A DNA stretch of 64,000 bases from Atopsyche davidsoni (taxonomy: Eukaryota; Arthropoda; Insecta; Trichoptera; Hydrobiosidae): NCBI GenBank assembly GCA_022113835.1, contig JAILWY010000014.1, positions 4,217,501 through 4,281,500 of the forward strand, read 5' to 3'. A program made the translations under genes and the position numbers. Within the stretch, counting starts at the first letter, position 1; the number at the start of each line of letters is the position of its first letter. Positions 54,543 through 64,000 of the stretch are shown piece after piece. The notes below the pieces were generated by a model, which worked only from the letters and a program-made list of their open reading frames with translations, made no database searches and was not told the origin of the DNA.

Positions 54543-55285
54543 GATTCAAAAGCAAGGAAATTGGGTGCCACATGAATTGAAGCTGAGAGACGTCGAAAGG
54601 CGATTTTGCATTTCGGAAATGCTGCTTGAACGCCACAAAAAGAAATCATGGGGTGATGAAATCAATTCTGGTGATGAAAAATGGATTCGCTACGATAAGC
54701 TGAAGCGTAAAAAATCATGGGGTAAGCCCGGACATGCAACATCAACGACCAGGCCAAATATTCATGGCGCCAATGTAATGCTGTGTATTTGGTGGGATCA
54801 GAAAGATATCGTGTACTAGGAGCTTCTGAAACCAGGCGAAACTGTCAATGGGCAGCGCTACCGACAACAACTGATCAATTTGACCCTTGCAGTGCTCGAA
54901 AAACCGCCGGAATGGGACACGAGACACGAACGAATGATATTGAAGCACGACAAAGGTTCGTGCCATCGTCCAGGACACCATCAAAACGCTGAAATGGGAT
55001 CTGCTACCGCACCCGCCTTATTTACCAGACCTGGCCCCTTCCGATTTTTATTTGTTCCGGTCGATGGCGCATGGATTGGCTGGGCGACACTTGGCCAATT
55101 TTGAAAAAGTGGAAAATTGGATGCTTGAACGGTTTCGGTCCGACGCGTCGTTTTATCGTCACGGTATTCGTGTACTGCCAGAGAGATAGCAAAAATATGA
55201 TGATACTTTGAATAAACTATTTTTTTTTAAATTATACACTTTTCATTGATAAAAAAAAGCCGGAAACCTAGTGGCACGCCTAGTT
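54543..55285 (+). pseudogene. mariner transposase fragment in opposite orientation
   Basis: The plus-strand frame 54565-54819 includes the PHELKLRDVERRFCISE linker region, GDEKW with the first Asp, and KKSWGKPGH. It then runs to a TAG after DIVY. The reading continues in other phases through 54880-55104. There GQRYRQQL, an LKHD-type second-Asp region and C-terminal sequence to about 55186 are legible. The segment ends in AAAAGCCGGAAACCTAG-type sequence (about 55256) that may be a different mariner end. It is convergent with the minus-strand piece at 54154-54541, so the locus is an inversion product or two mariner insertions joined by deletion. Confidence 0.85.
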
Positions 55286-55289
55286 GGAC

Positions 55290-56448
55290 TAAATGGAAAT
55301 GGAAAAAATACTCAATTCCAAAAATATAATTATAAAATTATTGTTTATATTTTTATGTTAAATAAATAATAAGTAGTAGTAAATAATAGTATGAAAATTC
55401 TGGTAATTGGGTCGAATTGGGGCAAACAAACTTTTGTTTTGAAAAATCATAATTTTATCAAATCATCTTCAAGACTTTATTTGACCTTGTAAAAGGACGG
55501 AAATTAAATAATAAACAAATAGGTAAATATAAATTTTAATTTTTATAATATTCTGTAAATCAACAAGCTTTCCGCCCAGTAAAGTGATAATTAAATAAAT
55601 GAAATAATGAAACGATTTCGATTTCCGAGTGAGATCCGTACTGACTGGGGCTGAAATGGGTGTATTTTCTTTCCCTGAAAGCTTTTGTCACTTTTTTGCG
55701 AAACGTGTCATCATATTTTTTTAACTATCGATTAATTTTTCTTTGTTGAAAGTTGGTTTAGAATATTAAAAAAGCTTTCAATTATGTTTATATATTTTTA
55801 TTATTAAATTACCGATCTTTTTTAAGGTAAAATAAATTCTTAAAAATGTTGAAAAATTAGATAAAATTAGGACTTTTCAAAGCCAAACTTTGTTAAAAAA
55901 AATTGTAATAATTTTTTAGCTAATCTTTTACAATAGGTTTATTGGTAATCTTTTATTTCCAATTTAAAAAAAGACACCTAAATGCTTAGGGTTCTAGATC
56001 CATCGGTTATAATAATCTCCCAATTCCTAAACTTTAATCTGGAAAATACATATTAATCATATTAAAAGTAAATATACAAGAGATAAAAAATCACGTCTTT
56101 AGAAGAAAGAACGCATCTAACTTTTAACATAAATTTTTTTTCTATTGATGCAGTAAATTTTTCGCAAAAAATTGTCAAAAAACTCAAAAATTGATCCATC
56201 AAAGGGATCAGCCACCATAAGATACTATTTCAACAGACTTTTTTATGATTTTCTGGAAAGAATTATTATTTTGAAAATTATATCGATTAACTTATTTTCG
56301 TTTACATTTCTCATTTTAGTTAGTAAAAAAAAATTTTTTTTTTTTCTTAAATAATTTTTTATTGTGGTCGGACAGGAAAATGGTCGGCGGGCGCACGGAA
56401 AATGATCGGCGGGCCATGGCGCCTGCGGGCACAGAGTTTGGGACCACC
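55290..56448 (-). mobile_element. hAT-B relative, reversed, inside mariner copy 2
   Basis: The right end, read on the minus strand, starts CGGTGGTCCCAAACTCTG. It continues with TGCCCGCAGGCGCCATGGC and a CGACCACAATAAAAAA stretch, parallel to the left end of the element at 13872. Near its other end, 55361-55427 is homologous to the reverse complement of 15011-15075. The interior is otherwise diverged and has no transposase frame. The left boundary is approximate and no target duplication is evident, so it may be truncated. Confidence 0.8.
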
Positions 56449-56583
56449 GTGTTAAAGTATAGCCTGATGCGGTTCAATAGTAGTAACGCCATCTCTTAGA
56501 AAATCCGAAAAAATTAATGCCCACATCGTATATATATAATATAGGGTTGTTAAAAATCATATCAAAGTTATAAAATAGGGTAA

Positions 56584-56892
56584 TTATTTTGACCTCGAGG
56601 ATCCAGATACCTGACTTCTCTTGTTTTTGATAAGCTCATTGGTGTCAGGTATCGTATTCGTTGTAATTATTTTAAGAATTGATTGGAGATGTTCATTCGT
56701 AAGTCTTGTGCGATGTTTGTTCTTATTTATTTTCATGACGGAAAACATCTGCTCACATAAAGAGGTACTACCAAACATGCACAGAATGCGTGCTGCATGC
56801 TTTTTTAATTCCGGGTAATTATCCAAACTCTTGAAATATTGTGTATTGTGACGTAGAGGAATTGAGTGAAGTCTAAAAGCTCTAAAAAACAT
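56584..56892 (-). pseudogene. hAT transposase C-terminal dimerisation domain fragment
   Basis: The minus-strand frame (102 codons) matches the C-terminal dimerisation region of hAT transposases of the type domesticated as GTF2IRD2 and FAM200-like proteins. Visible signatures are LDNYPELKKHAARI, MFGSTSLCEQMFSVMK, NKHRTRLTNEHLQ and a final QVSGSS. In a full element this region mediates transposase dimerisation. Here it starts about 75 bp inside the right terminal repeat, where an N-terminus should begin. The DNA-binding and catalytic parts are therefore missing by internal deletion. Confidence 0.9.
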
Positions 56893-56976
56893 GATTCTTC
56901 TTTCTGTGACACATTGCGATCGCGGGCCGGATTGATACGGCCCGCGGGCCGTATCTTTGACATGACTGCTGTAAAG

Positions 56977-59900
56977 TTTTGCCTTTGAGAGAGCAGATGA
57001 GCAAAAACCCGTGTTTTTTTTTTAAATCACTTTACCACGTAACAGTTCTTAAGAATCGATGTATTTGATGAAAACGTATATTTTTTTTAGATAAGTACCA
57101 TTTTTATATTTGAGTGAATTTTAAAAAATATGTTTGATTATTTTTGTAAACTACATATCCGCTGCACTTAATTTGCTTGAAATAATAGGGGTTGCAACAG
57201 ATCCGGATTAATTATATTATTTTAATAGATCCAAGTAAACAAATAGGCACACTAACCAAAAAAAAATATTTTTTGGGCTACTAAAAAAAAAAATATACTC
57301 ATTGAAATTACCAATCGCAAGGTTACAACTTTTATAAAGATCTTTTTCGTTCAATTTTGAATAGTTTTTTTGCTAAGCTGGTGTACGTCACCTAAAAAGT
57401 CCTCAGGTGAAAAACGGTGTTAAAATTGTAAAAGCTCTGACATGATTCTAAATACTCTGTTCAAAGAGTGGCGCAAAATTATGTCAATTGGAAGAGCCTA
57501 GTTTTTCAGAGTGAGCTTTCTGTTAAGATCCGCTCAACTTGAAAGACTTTTTCCTTGAAAAGCACTTATACAATCATTACGCAATATTACAAAATGATAT
57601 TGTGTTAGAAACGACTGGAGCATATATGCTAATCATTTGTACAAAAAATAAATAATAATAAAAACTGCTAAAATGACAGTGCTAATATAAAAAAAACCAT
57701 TACACAAAACCACATATTTATTCGAAACGTATCGCTCGTATTTTTCACTCAGATTTTCAACTTATCCTCACCGCATAACATTTTTACACAAAATCTCACA
57801 TGGTAACTGTTTTTTTACAATTCAATTTACAGAAATTGAGATATTTTTTCGATTTCATATCTATAAAATAACGTCATTATTTTTTAATGACAATAAAATC
57901 AAAATAATTTATATGTACTATGACATAATTAAACATGCTTATATCGTTTTACTTTCAAATAATTATCGTGAAACATAAATTATTCATTTGCTGAAAGTCT
58001 ACATTGTTTGATATATTTGAGAATTTCTTTTTATTTATCTTACTTTTCGGTTTGTTTTCTAGAGTCATATCAATTTTTTTTAATGAATATTATTATATAT
58101 AAAATTAATTGCACCACTCTGAAAGTCAATTTCCCATGTACTTCTATGTAGGCGCTCATCTCCGAAACCTTTTATAAAATATTTTTATGAACTACTTTAA
58201 CTTTTGTAAACTATTCTAGAAATTTCACTGGAGCATTTTCATATTTTTAATGACGGATCAATCATCAAAATCTTATCAAATTTTATCAAAATCAGTAAAC
58301 TAAAATTACTTTCATTTAAAGTTATTGTCGATTCGGCGATGTATGGTACGCTTAAATCCCATCATTGTAAGGGATCTACCTTGATTCATTTGACTGCACA
58401 TTTTCTTGACTTGAAAAACCCTTTTCTTGGCACTAAGCAGAAAGCCATCGATTGGAAATCAAAGTTGAAAATATAAACGGAATTCTGAATTAGATTCTTA
58501 TATAATGTATCTGAATCGCTTCACAAATGTTTCCCCTGTAATATCTTGTAATATTATTTAATGGGAACGTATTAAAAACCGTAGATTTATTTTTTTATCG
58601 ATTGACAAGACAATAATCTCACAAATGGCTAAAAAACAACAATATTTATTAATCATAATAGTATAACATATTTTTACATTTATTAATAATGATAATATCA
58701 ATATATTGAAAACACATCAAATATCAAGATTTAATCAAATTACCACTCACGATATAATTTCATCCGAAATGAATACCGTCGGAAAGATCACCATAATTGC
58801 CTTAATATTAAAACATACAAATGTATATTTAACTATAAAAAATAGACATATTCAGCAATTATTAGCAAATCTTATTTACAGTTTATTTATTACAAACCTG
58901 ATTTTTTTTCAATACGCCATTATTACTACAAAAATAAATATGTTTGGTAGTCGCCTGCTTTTGACAACATCGATTACTACATTCACCGTCATCATCATCA
59001 TAAACTTGTGATCCACTTCAGGATAACTGCCCTCTTTCGCTTCTACTTCATCCTACACCTTCATATCATCAATCTAGATCTTATTTCTTTTCGAGGGCAC
59101 CACTCATCATAGCCGACAGATTTTTTGCCTTCGTTGCCTAGAAATTTATTTTTCTTACAAACTTACATTCCTAATGCTCCTAGTAAAGTAACAAGCTCTA
59201 TTCTAGTTCTTAAAAAACGAAAAATAGCAGTTTATTTTGAACTTTATCTGTTGAGGTACATTATCACAGCTATATTATAACAGGTTTGGGTAATTTTCAA
59301 ATTATAAGAAATGAAAGTTACATCTCTACACTTATTTTTATATAAGTTTTATTAAGAATTGTAATAATTATTTTAAGTATTACAATTCACGAAAAATTAG
59401 TAATTATCTTTATTCTTAATGTTTGTTGTTGATATTTTTAACATCTTGAAATTAACTATGCTGAATTGAAATATTTTTTTCCAAAGAAACCAAAGGTTTT
59501 TAAAAAAGTGCATCACAATCAAAACCGTAATTACATTCTAAGAAGATTTTTTTTGAACAAAATTTATTTATAATGAAACATATTAATTATTTAACAATCA
59601 TTTCTTGTTGCATATGGTTCTACTATGTTACCAGGGTTTGCAAAGTCAAACAAAATAACTATAAATTGATCCAGCTTAACACTCAAGAAAACACTTTCAT
59701 TTATATAGCCTCCAAACACATCTGATTCAAACTCATATAAAAATATTTCGCAATCAACAATTGAATATATAGGAAATGGATTATATTATTGGATGGAATC
59801 TTGTTGTATTTTTCTATCCACCAAATAATAATAAATAGAAATATCTTTATTGAATCAGCGAAGATTTATGAAATATATGGGTTCATGTAATTCATACCAA

Positions 59901-62209
59901 TATAAATTTGTGGACAGTTTGACCTAGTTCTAAATGAAAATAGAAAACAAAATTAACCAGTTTATTTACAAATCTACTCTCTAGCTCCGCTTTTGATATA
60001 CAAAGTCACAAATTAATTACTTATTCACATAAAGGGATTAGATATGTTATGGAACATTTCGGCTTCAGCTTAATTATGTAAGTGTATTGCAAAAGTTAAT
60101 ACATTAAGGTATACATAATCGAACATCTCACAGAAATAACATTATTTTACAGGACGTAGAAGCGCCCGTTTATAAGGAATGCTTGCGGCCATGTTCGAAC
60201 CTTACAAAACCCCTATATTTTTCAAGAATGTAAAGTTTTTTATTTGTAATTTTCAAGTCTTTCAATTTAGCCGTGATATCATATATCTGAGACTAAAATA
60301 AGATAAATGTAAAATTAATTCTTTTTTATATTTATTTTTCATTGTATTTAACTGAAATACATAATCAAAAGTAAAGTATCCTCAATATTTCTCTTTTAGC
60401 ATATAAAAATTATAAAACAAAGTTCTTGAATTTATTACCAAAACACCAATAATTATATAAAATATCAAATCTTTTAGCTATTTTATTTCTTTGCTTAAAA
60501 TGAATTCAGTTGTTTTATTTATTTTTAGCTTGGCAAGATAATCTAATATATATATTACTAAATGGAATATACGGATGGTTTAGTAACGAATGAAAAACCA
60601 GACATTTTGAGATACTTAAAAATCAACCGTTACACGTTGGCATTTCGTAGTTCTATGGCAGAATCGATAAGCAATAAAAATCTGTCGCAAGCGGAAAGAA
60701 CACACGACATCTGTGAGTATCGACCAGGCTTGACACGCGGCACCGTAAATACCTCGCCACCAGCCTCGCGTGTCCGGAGACAATATTTTTAATAGATCTT
60801 TTTATAAATAAATGATACTCCATAATTTATTATTTATAAATCTTACGAATGTCTATCTCTTTTGTGTTTTCTTTTTAAATAAAATGTTTTTTACGCTTCC
60901 TTCATTTTACACCGAATTCTTTTTTTTCAGTAGCAAGTGTACTTTTCAAAAAATTATTTAAAATGTTCCCAAAATAATTATTTAAAATAATAATAACGAA
61001 TAATTCTGTTAATTCTTATATCTAAGCGGAAAAAAAATATATCAAAAGTCTGATAACTCATAACACAGTATTTAAAGACTACAACGGAAAGAGGGTCGGT
61101 ATGAGGGCAGTTTGAAGCAATCAAAATCAATTGTGTAAATCTTAAAACATTTCTTTATTCAATTCTACAGGCATATAATAACACAAAATATACAAAAAAG
61201 TATATTGCGAAAACTTGGCGTCCATTTTGAAACTAAAGACAATTTAAATTTTATCAAAATATACCCATATCCCTTATAAACCACATGTAAATTGTATCAG
61301 TAACATTATAAGTTAGAAAAGAAAATAGAATATTCTTTTTATTACAAGTGAGCAGAAAACGCCGATGTTTTTTATTCATTTTAAAAAACCATGTACAAAA
61401 AAATAGTCCTTCAAATTTAAAATACGTGACAAAAAGAGATTTTTTCCAGGCGCAATATATTATGAGATTTAAATATCGTGAATGAATTATTTTCAGAACG
61501 AATTTAACGGTGCATGGAATATTCGGCATTAACTGGCCCAATTTTCTTTTAAAATACGTCTTGAAGTAAGACGATATAACAAGAAACTGATTTTTCGAAA
61601 TTCAACCTCACAAATCTGCACTCGGGGTGGGTGCTTGTGTCGGCATATTTTTATTCGTTTAGATTCAAACATCTTTTTTCTCTGATGATTTTTAAATATT
61701 GAAATTTATTCCAGTGACTTCATTTACGTTTAAAATACCCAGGAAAAGTGGGGCTCGTCACATTATTAAGAAAAAAAATTATTTATCAATAACTAAAACA
61801 CCTGTTGTTTTAACATCGATATATTTTATTCAGATTTCCAACAATTAAGTACGACTGAAATATAAATTTATATAAATTTTCAATTGCATTTGTTTCAAAA
61901 TTGTTTAGTAAAACTAATAATTATTAAAATCTGAAAGGTTTATTACTAAGAATATTAACGTAACTACGTAATATTTTTTATTTCAATATCGAGATTGTAA
62001 AAGCCTAAACAAATAATACAAATATACCATAAATGTTTACTTATCCCTTGTTCCATGCTAAAAATCTTTAATCTTATAATTCTATTTATAATTGTTATTG
62101 TAATTGTTATTTGTCTATTGTTATTGTTATTTGAATAGTTTAATATTGAACAATCTACGAATGGCTTCTTTACCATTATTGTAGAATTTCTTAACGGCAT
62201 TTCCCCTGC
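56977..62209. other. AT-rich non-coding tract
   Basis: I see no gene. The 101-codon plus frame at 58706-59011 is I/T/N/L-rich, without domain, and probably chance in AT-rich DNA. Frames at 60562-60792 plus and 61254-61541 minus are likewise unassigned. GC-richer sequence occurs only briefly, for example at about 60700-60780. Confidence 0.55.
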
Positions 62210-62480
62210 GTTCCCCGACAGCCGGATTCATTTCTAAACGCCCCGCAAGCATCGGCCGTGGGCGGAAAGGGGAAAGTGCAAACACTTTAAAAATCTCGCC
62301 GTTCATTTCGAGAGCCGTTTACAAAGAAAAGTTTATTGGAGCCATGCTTAATTAAAAAAAATCAACGAGCCCGGAGGCCGCCCGGAGGCCGCCCGGAGGC
62401 CGCTCAGAGGCCGCCAGGAGACCGCCCGCCTGACAGCGCCTCGAGGGCCGGCGACCAGCCAATAACCGCGAGGGACCGAA
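62210..62480. other. GC-richer block with embedded tandem repeat
   Basis: This GC-rich island includes the 11-bp tandem repeat at 62370-62424. A 67-codon plus frame (62336-62539) reads the repeat as R/P/G-rich sequence. I do not regard it as coding. Confidence 0.4.
62370..62424. repeat. GC-rich 11-bp tandem repeat, 5 units
   Basis: Three perfect units of CCCGGAGGCCG (62370-62402) are followed by two variant units, CTCAGAGGCCG and CCAGGAGACCG. Confidence 0.95.
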
Positions 62481-64000
62481 GTGGTTTCAAATTAAAAACA
62501 ACAATGAATATTTTTTCTGCGATCTTCAGATGTTTTTGATCGAATGTTTTTTTTCTGTTAAATGGTTTGAATTTTCGCCAATTTAAATTGAAATCTATTA
62601 TTTTATTTGTTTTTTAAAAAAACTTAAAAATTAAACATTATACGTAAGCGTTTGATTGTAGCGTGTCACTTATTTGTTTGAAACGAAATTAACTGGTGGA
62701 TATTTCGTCTTTTTACACAGTTAAAATTACCAAGTAAATAGTTTTTTTTTATTATAGGTTTTGAAACCACAAGTCTTTTATATATCTCATAGCCTTAAAA
62801 ATCTTTAAATTAATTAATCAGTAGTCAATTTTATTTCGTTCCATAAGCAACGAAACAAATAAGTGACATGCTATATTATAATAAGAATAATATAATTTAT
62901 ATGCATATTCGAACAAGCACATGTGTGAATCTAAAAAGAATTTTTTTTTTAACAAAACATAAAAACTTTCTTTTTGTTTTGATAAAACTGATAAGATATT
63001 CAAATTTAAGAAATGCTGTTTCAGTTTTTATGTGACTTAAAGAAATTTTATTTTTAAATATAACGAAGCGTCCCTGCCAAGATGTTTACTAAAGATAAGT
63101 AGGCTTATCCCGAAGATGCGAAAATTAATTAATAATGAGATATTGAGTAATTAATTATAGAACAAATATTATTTAACTTATTTGAGTTTGTTCTGTATGC
63201 AATTATCTATGTAAATTCACTATAATTTACTGCAGATATTAATTTTGATTTCGCGGCGGGGATTTCTCCTTTGATGGGCATAGTTTACCGGGAATATTTC
63301 AAAGTATTGATTCAAACATTCAAGTCAATTCCCAACAGTCAGCTCTCTAGTTTTGAAATTTAAGTTTGTTAATGCGCACGACATTAGAATATTCAATACC
63401 TGCCGAATCAAATGACTTAGTTTAATTTAAAATAAAGATTGAAAAAAAAAACAACATAATTTATACCGTGTAAAAATATTGTTAGTAATCGTTATCAAAT
63501 TAATTTAAAAAGTTTTTTTTTTCCAATATTTACTTTACTATAAATATATAAATATATTATATATAAAGACATGGGTAATCAAGCCTTCATTTCAGATTTA
63601 AAATATTACTATATAACGTGTTTAAGTGTCATATATATAAAAAAATAATTAACTATTATAAATTTTCATATTTTTGTATGGAAATACTATATATACTATC
63701 GTCTGTATAAACAATTCACACAACATTATAACTATTACACATAAAATTTTCTATTTTGTATTCTTGCTTATGTTGTTTTTTTATGAGATGAAATGCTTTC
63801 TTTCAAAAGTTAAAGTTAAATAAAGACAGGAAATTCGCCATTGAAAAATATTTTTTTCCATTTCTTTTCCCTTTGTGAATTTTTCTCTTAAGAAATATAA
63901 AATAAATATTTAAACACCAAAATTTTAATTTCGTCAATCCTTTTTTAAATACAAGATAAATAAAATAAATAAAAACCCACTTGTGCTTTCTGGTCCATTT
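62481..64000. other. AT-rich non-coding tract
   Basis: I see no gene. Two small GC-richer spots (about 63070-63120 and 63245-63295) have no identifiable content. Confidence 0.6.

Larger units (their letters stand above)
54154..56528. mobile_element. mariner copy 2, disrupted, inserted in hAT-A
   Basis: TA-flanked (54152-54153 and 56529-56530) ends match those of the mariner at 22808-24020. The left part (54154 to about 54541) matches its minus-strand orientation. The right 80 bp (about 56449-56528) match 23944-24020 closely. Between them lie a plus-strand mariner segment and a reversed hAT-B fragment, so the original 1.2-1.3 kb element grew to 2.4 kb and lost its centre. Confidence 0.85.
54027..56968 (-). 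mobile_element. hAT-type transposon (family hAT-A) with perfect TSD, host of nested insertions
   Basis: The element is bounded by a perfect 8-bp target duplication CTGTAAAG (54019-54026 and 56969-56976). Ends are CAGGGGTGTCAAACTCA on the left and, reverse-complemented, CAGTCATGTCAAAGATA on the right; they share CAG and the GTCAAA core. GC-rich subterminal GGCCCGCGGGCC-type motifs occur near the right end and a related GGCGGGCCGG near the left, typical of hAT elements whose ends read CAGGGGTnnnCAAACT. Its own sequence is 54027-54153 and 56529-56968. The rest is a later mariner-based insertion. It carries only a C-terminal transposase fragment, so it was internally deleted. Confidence 0.9.

Noticed and set aside
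58706..59011. 101-codon hydrophobic frame, considered as a membrane protein or mitochondrial insertion
   Set aside because: The I/T/N/L-rich composition follows from AT-rich DNA. No mitochondrial gene motif or conserved pattern is seen.

Overview
The window looks like intergenic or deep-intronic DNA from an arthropod nuclear genome, most likely an insect. It is strongly AT-rich, full of long (TA)n microsatellites, and dominated by decayed class II transposons (mariner and two hAT-type families) and a tRNA-derived SINE. A short run of the insect-type telomere motif CCTAA is also present. The species and order cannot be fixed from the sequence. I found no host protein-coding gene I can defend: every long open frame is transposon-derived, lies in a GC-richer block without a recognisable domain, or is an AT-rich chance frame. 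No bacterial operon, CRISPR array, rRNA or functional tRNA gene is visible.

Layout. 1-13.8 kb: AT-rich DNA with isolated GC-richer blocks of about 100-250 bp and small hairpins. 13.87-15.23 kb: a complete non-autonomous hAT element with an 8-bp target duplication, carrying a SINE remnant. 15.2-22.8 kb: AT-rich DNA with a (CA)n(TA)n microsatellite, two dispersed repeats and a CCTAA run. 22.81-24.02 kb: a complete but dead mariner with its transposase on the minus strand. 24-32.6 kb: AT-rich DNA with a near-perfect 46-bp palindrome, two microsatellites and two longer GC-richer blocks (28.6-28.9 and 30.7-31.1 kb). 32.65-33.56 kb: a diverged pair of 125-bp GC-rich repeats. 34-42 kb: microsatellites and more GC-richer blocks. 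42.8-43.2 kb: an open frame overlapping a dispersed repeat. 44.48-44.75 kb: a tRNA-derived SINE facing an inverted partial copy of itself, with 82-bp identical arms. 45-54 kb: AT-rich DNA. 54.03-56.97 kb: a nested transposon composite, in which a hAT with a perfect 8-bp target duplication contains a mariner, which contains an oppositely oriented mariner piece and a reversed fragment of the second hAT family. 57-64 kb: AT-rich DNA with an 11-bp GC-rich tandem repeat at 62.37 kb.

The mobile elements form a stratigraphy: hAT-A first, then the mariner family, with hAT-B sequence now lying inside the mariner; SINE sequence is also found inside a hAT-B element. Two mariner copies carry different small deletions in the catalytic region. 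Both agree with a D34D ancestor. The GC-richer blocks recur about every 1-3 kb and could be conserved regulatory DNA of a neighbouring gene, but this is inference. I did not find convincing evidence of a new biological system. The most unusual items are the identical-arm SINE palindrome, the nested composite, and the diverged GC-rich repeat pair.
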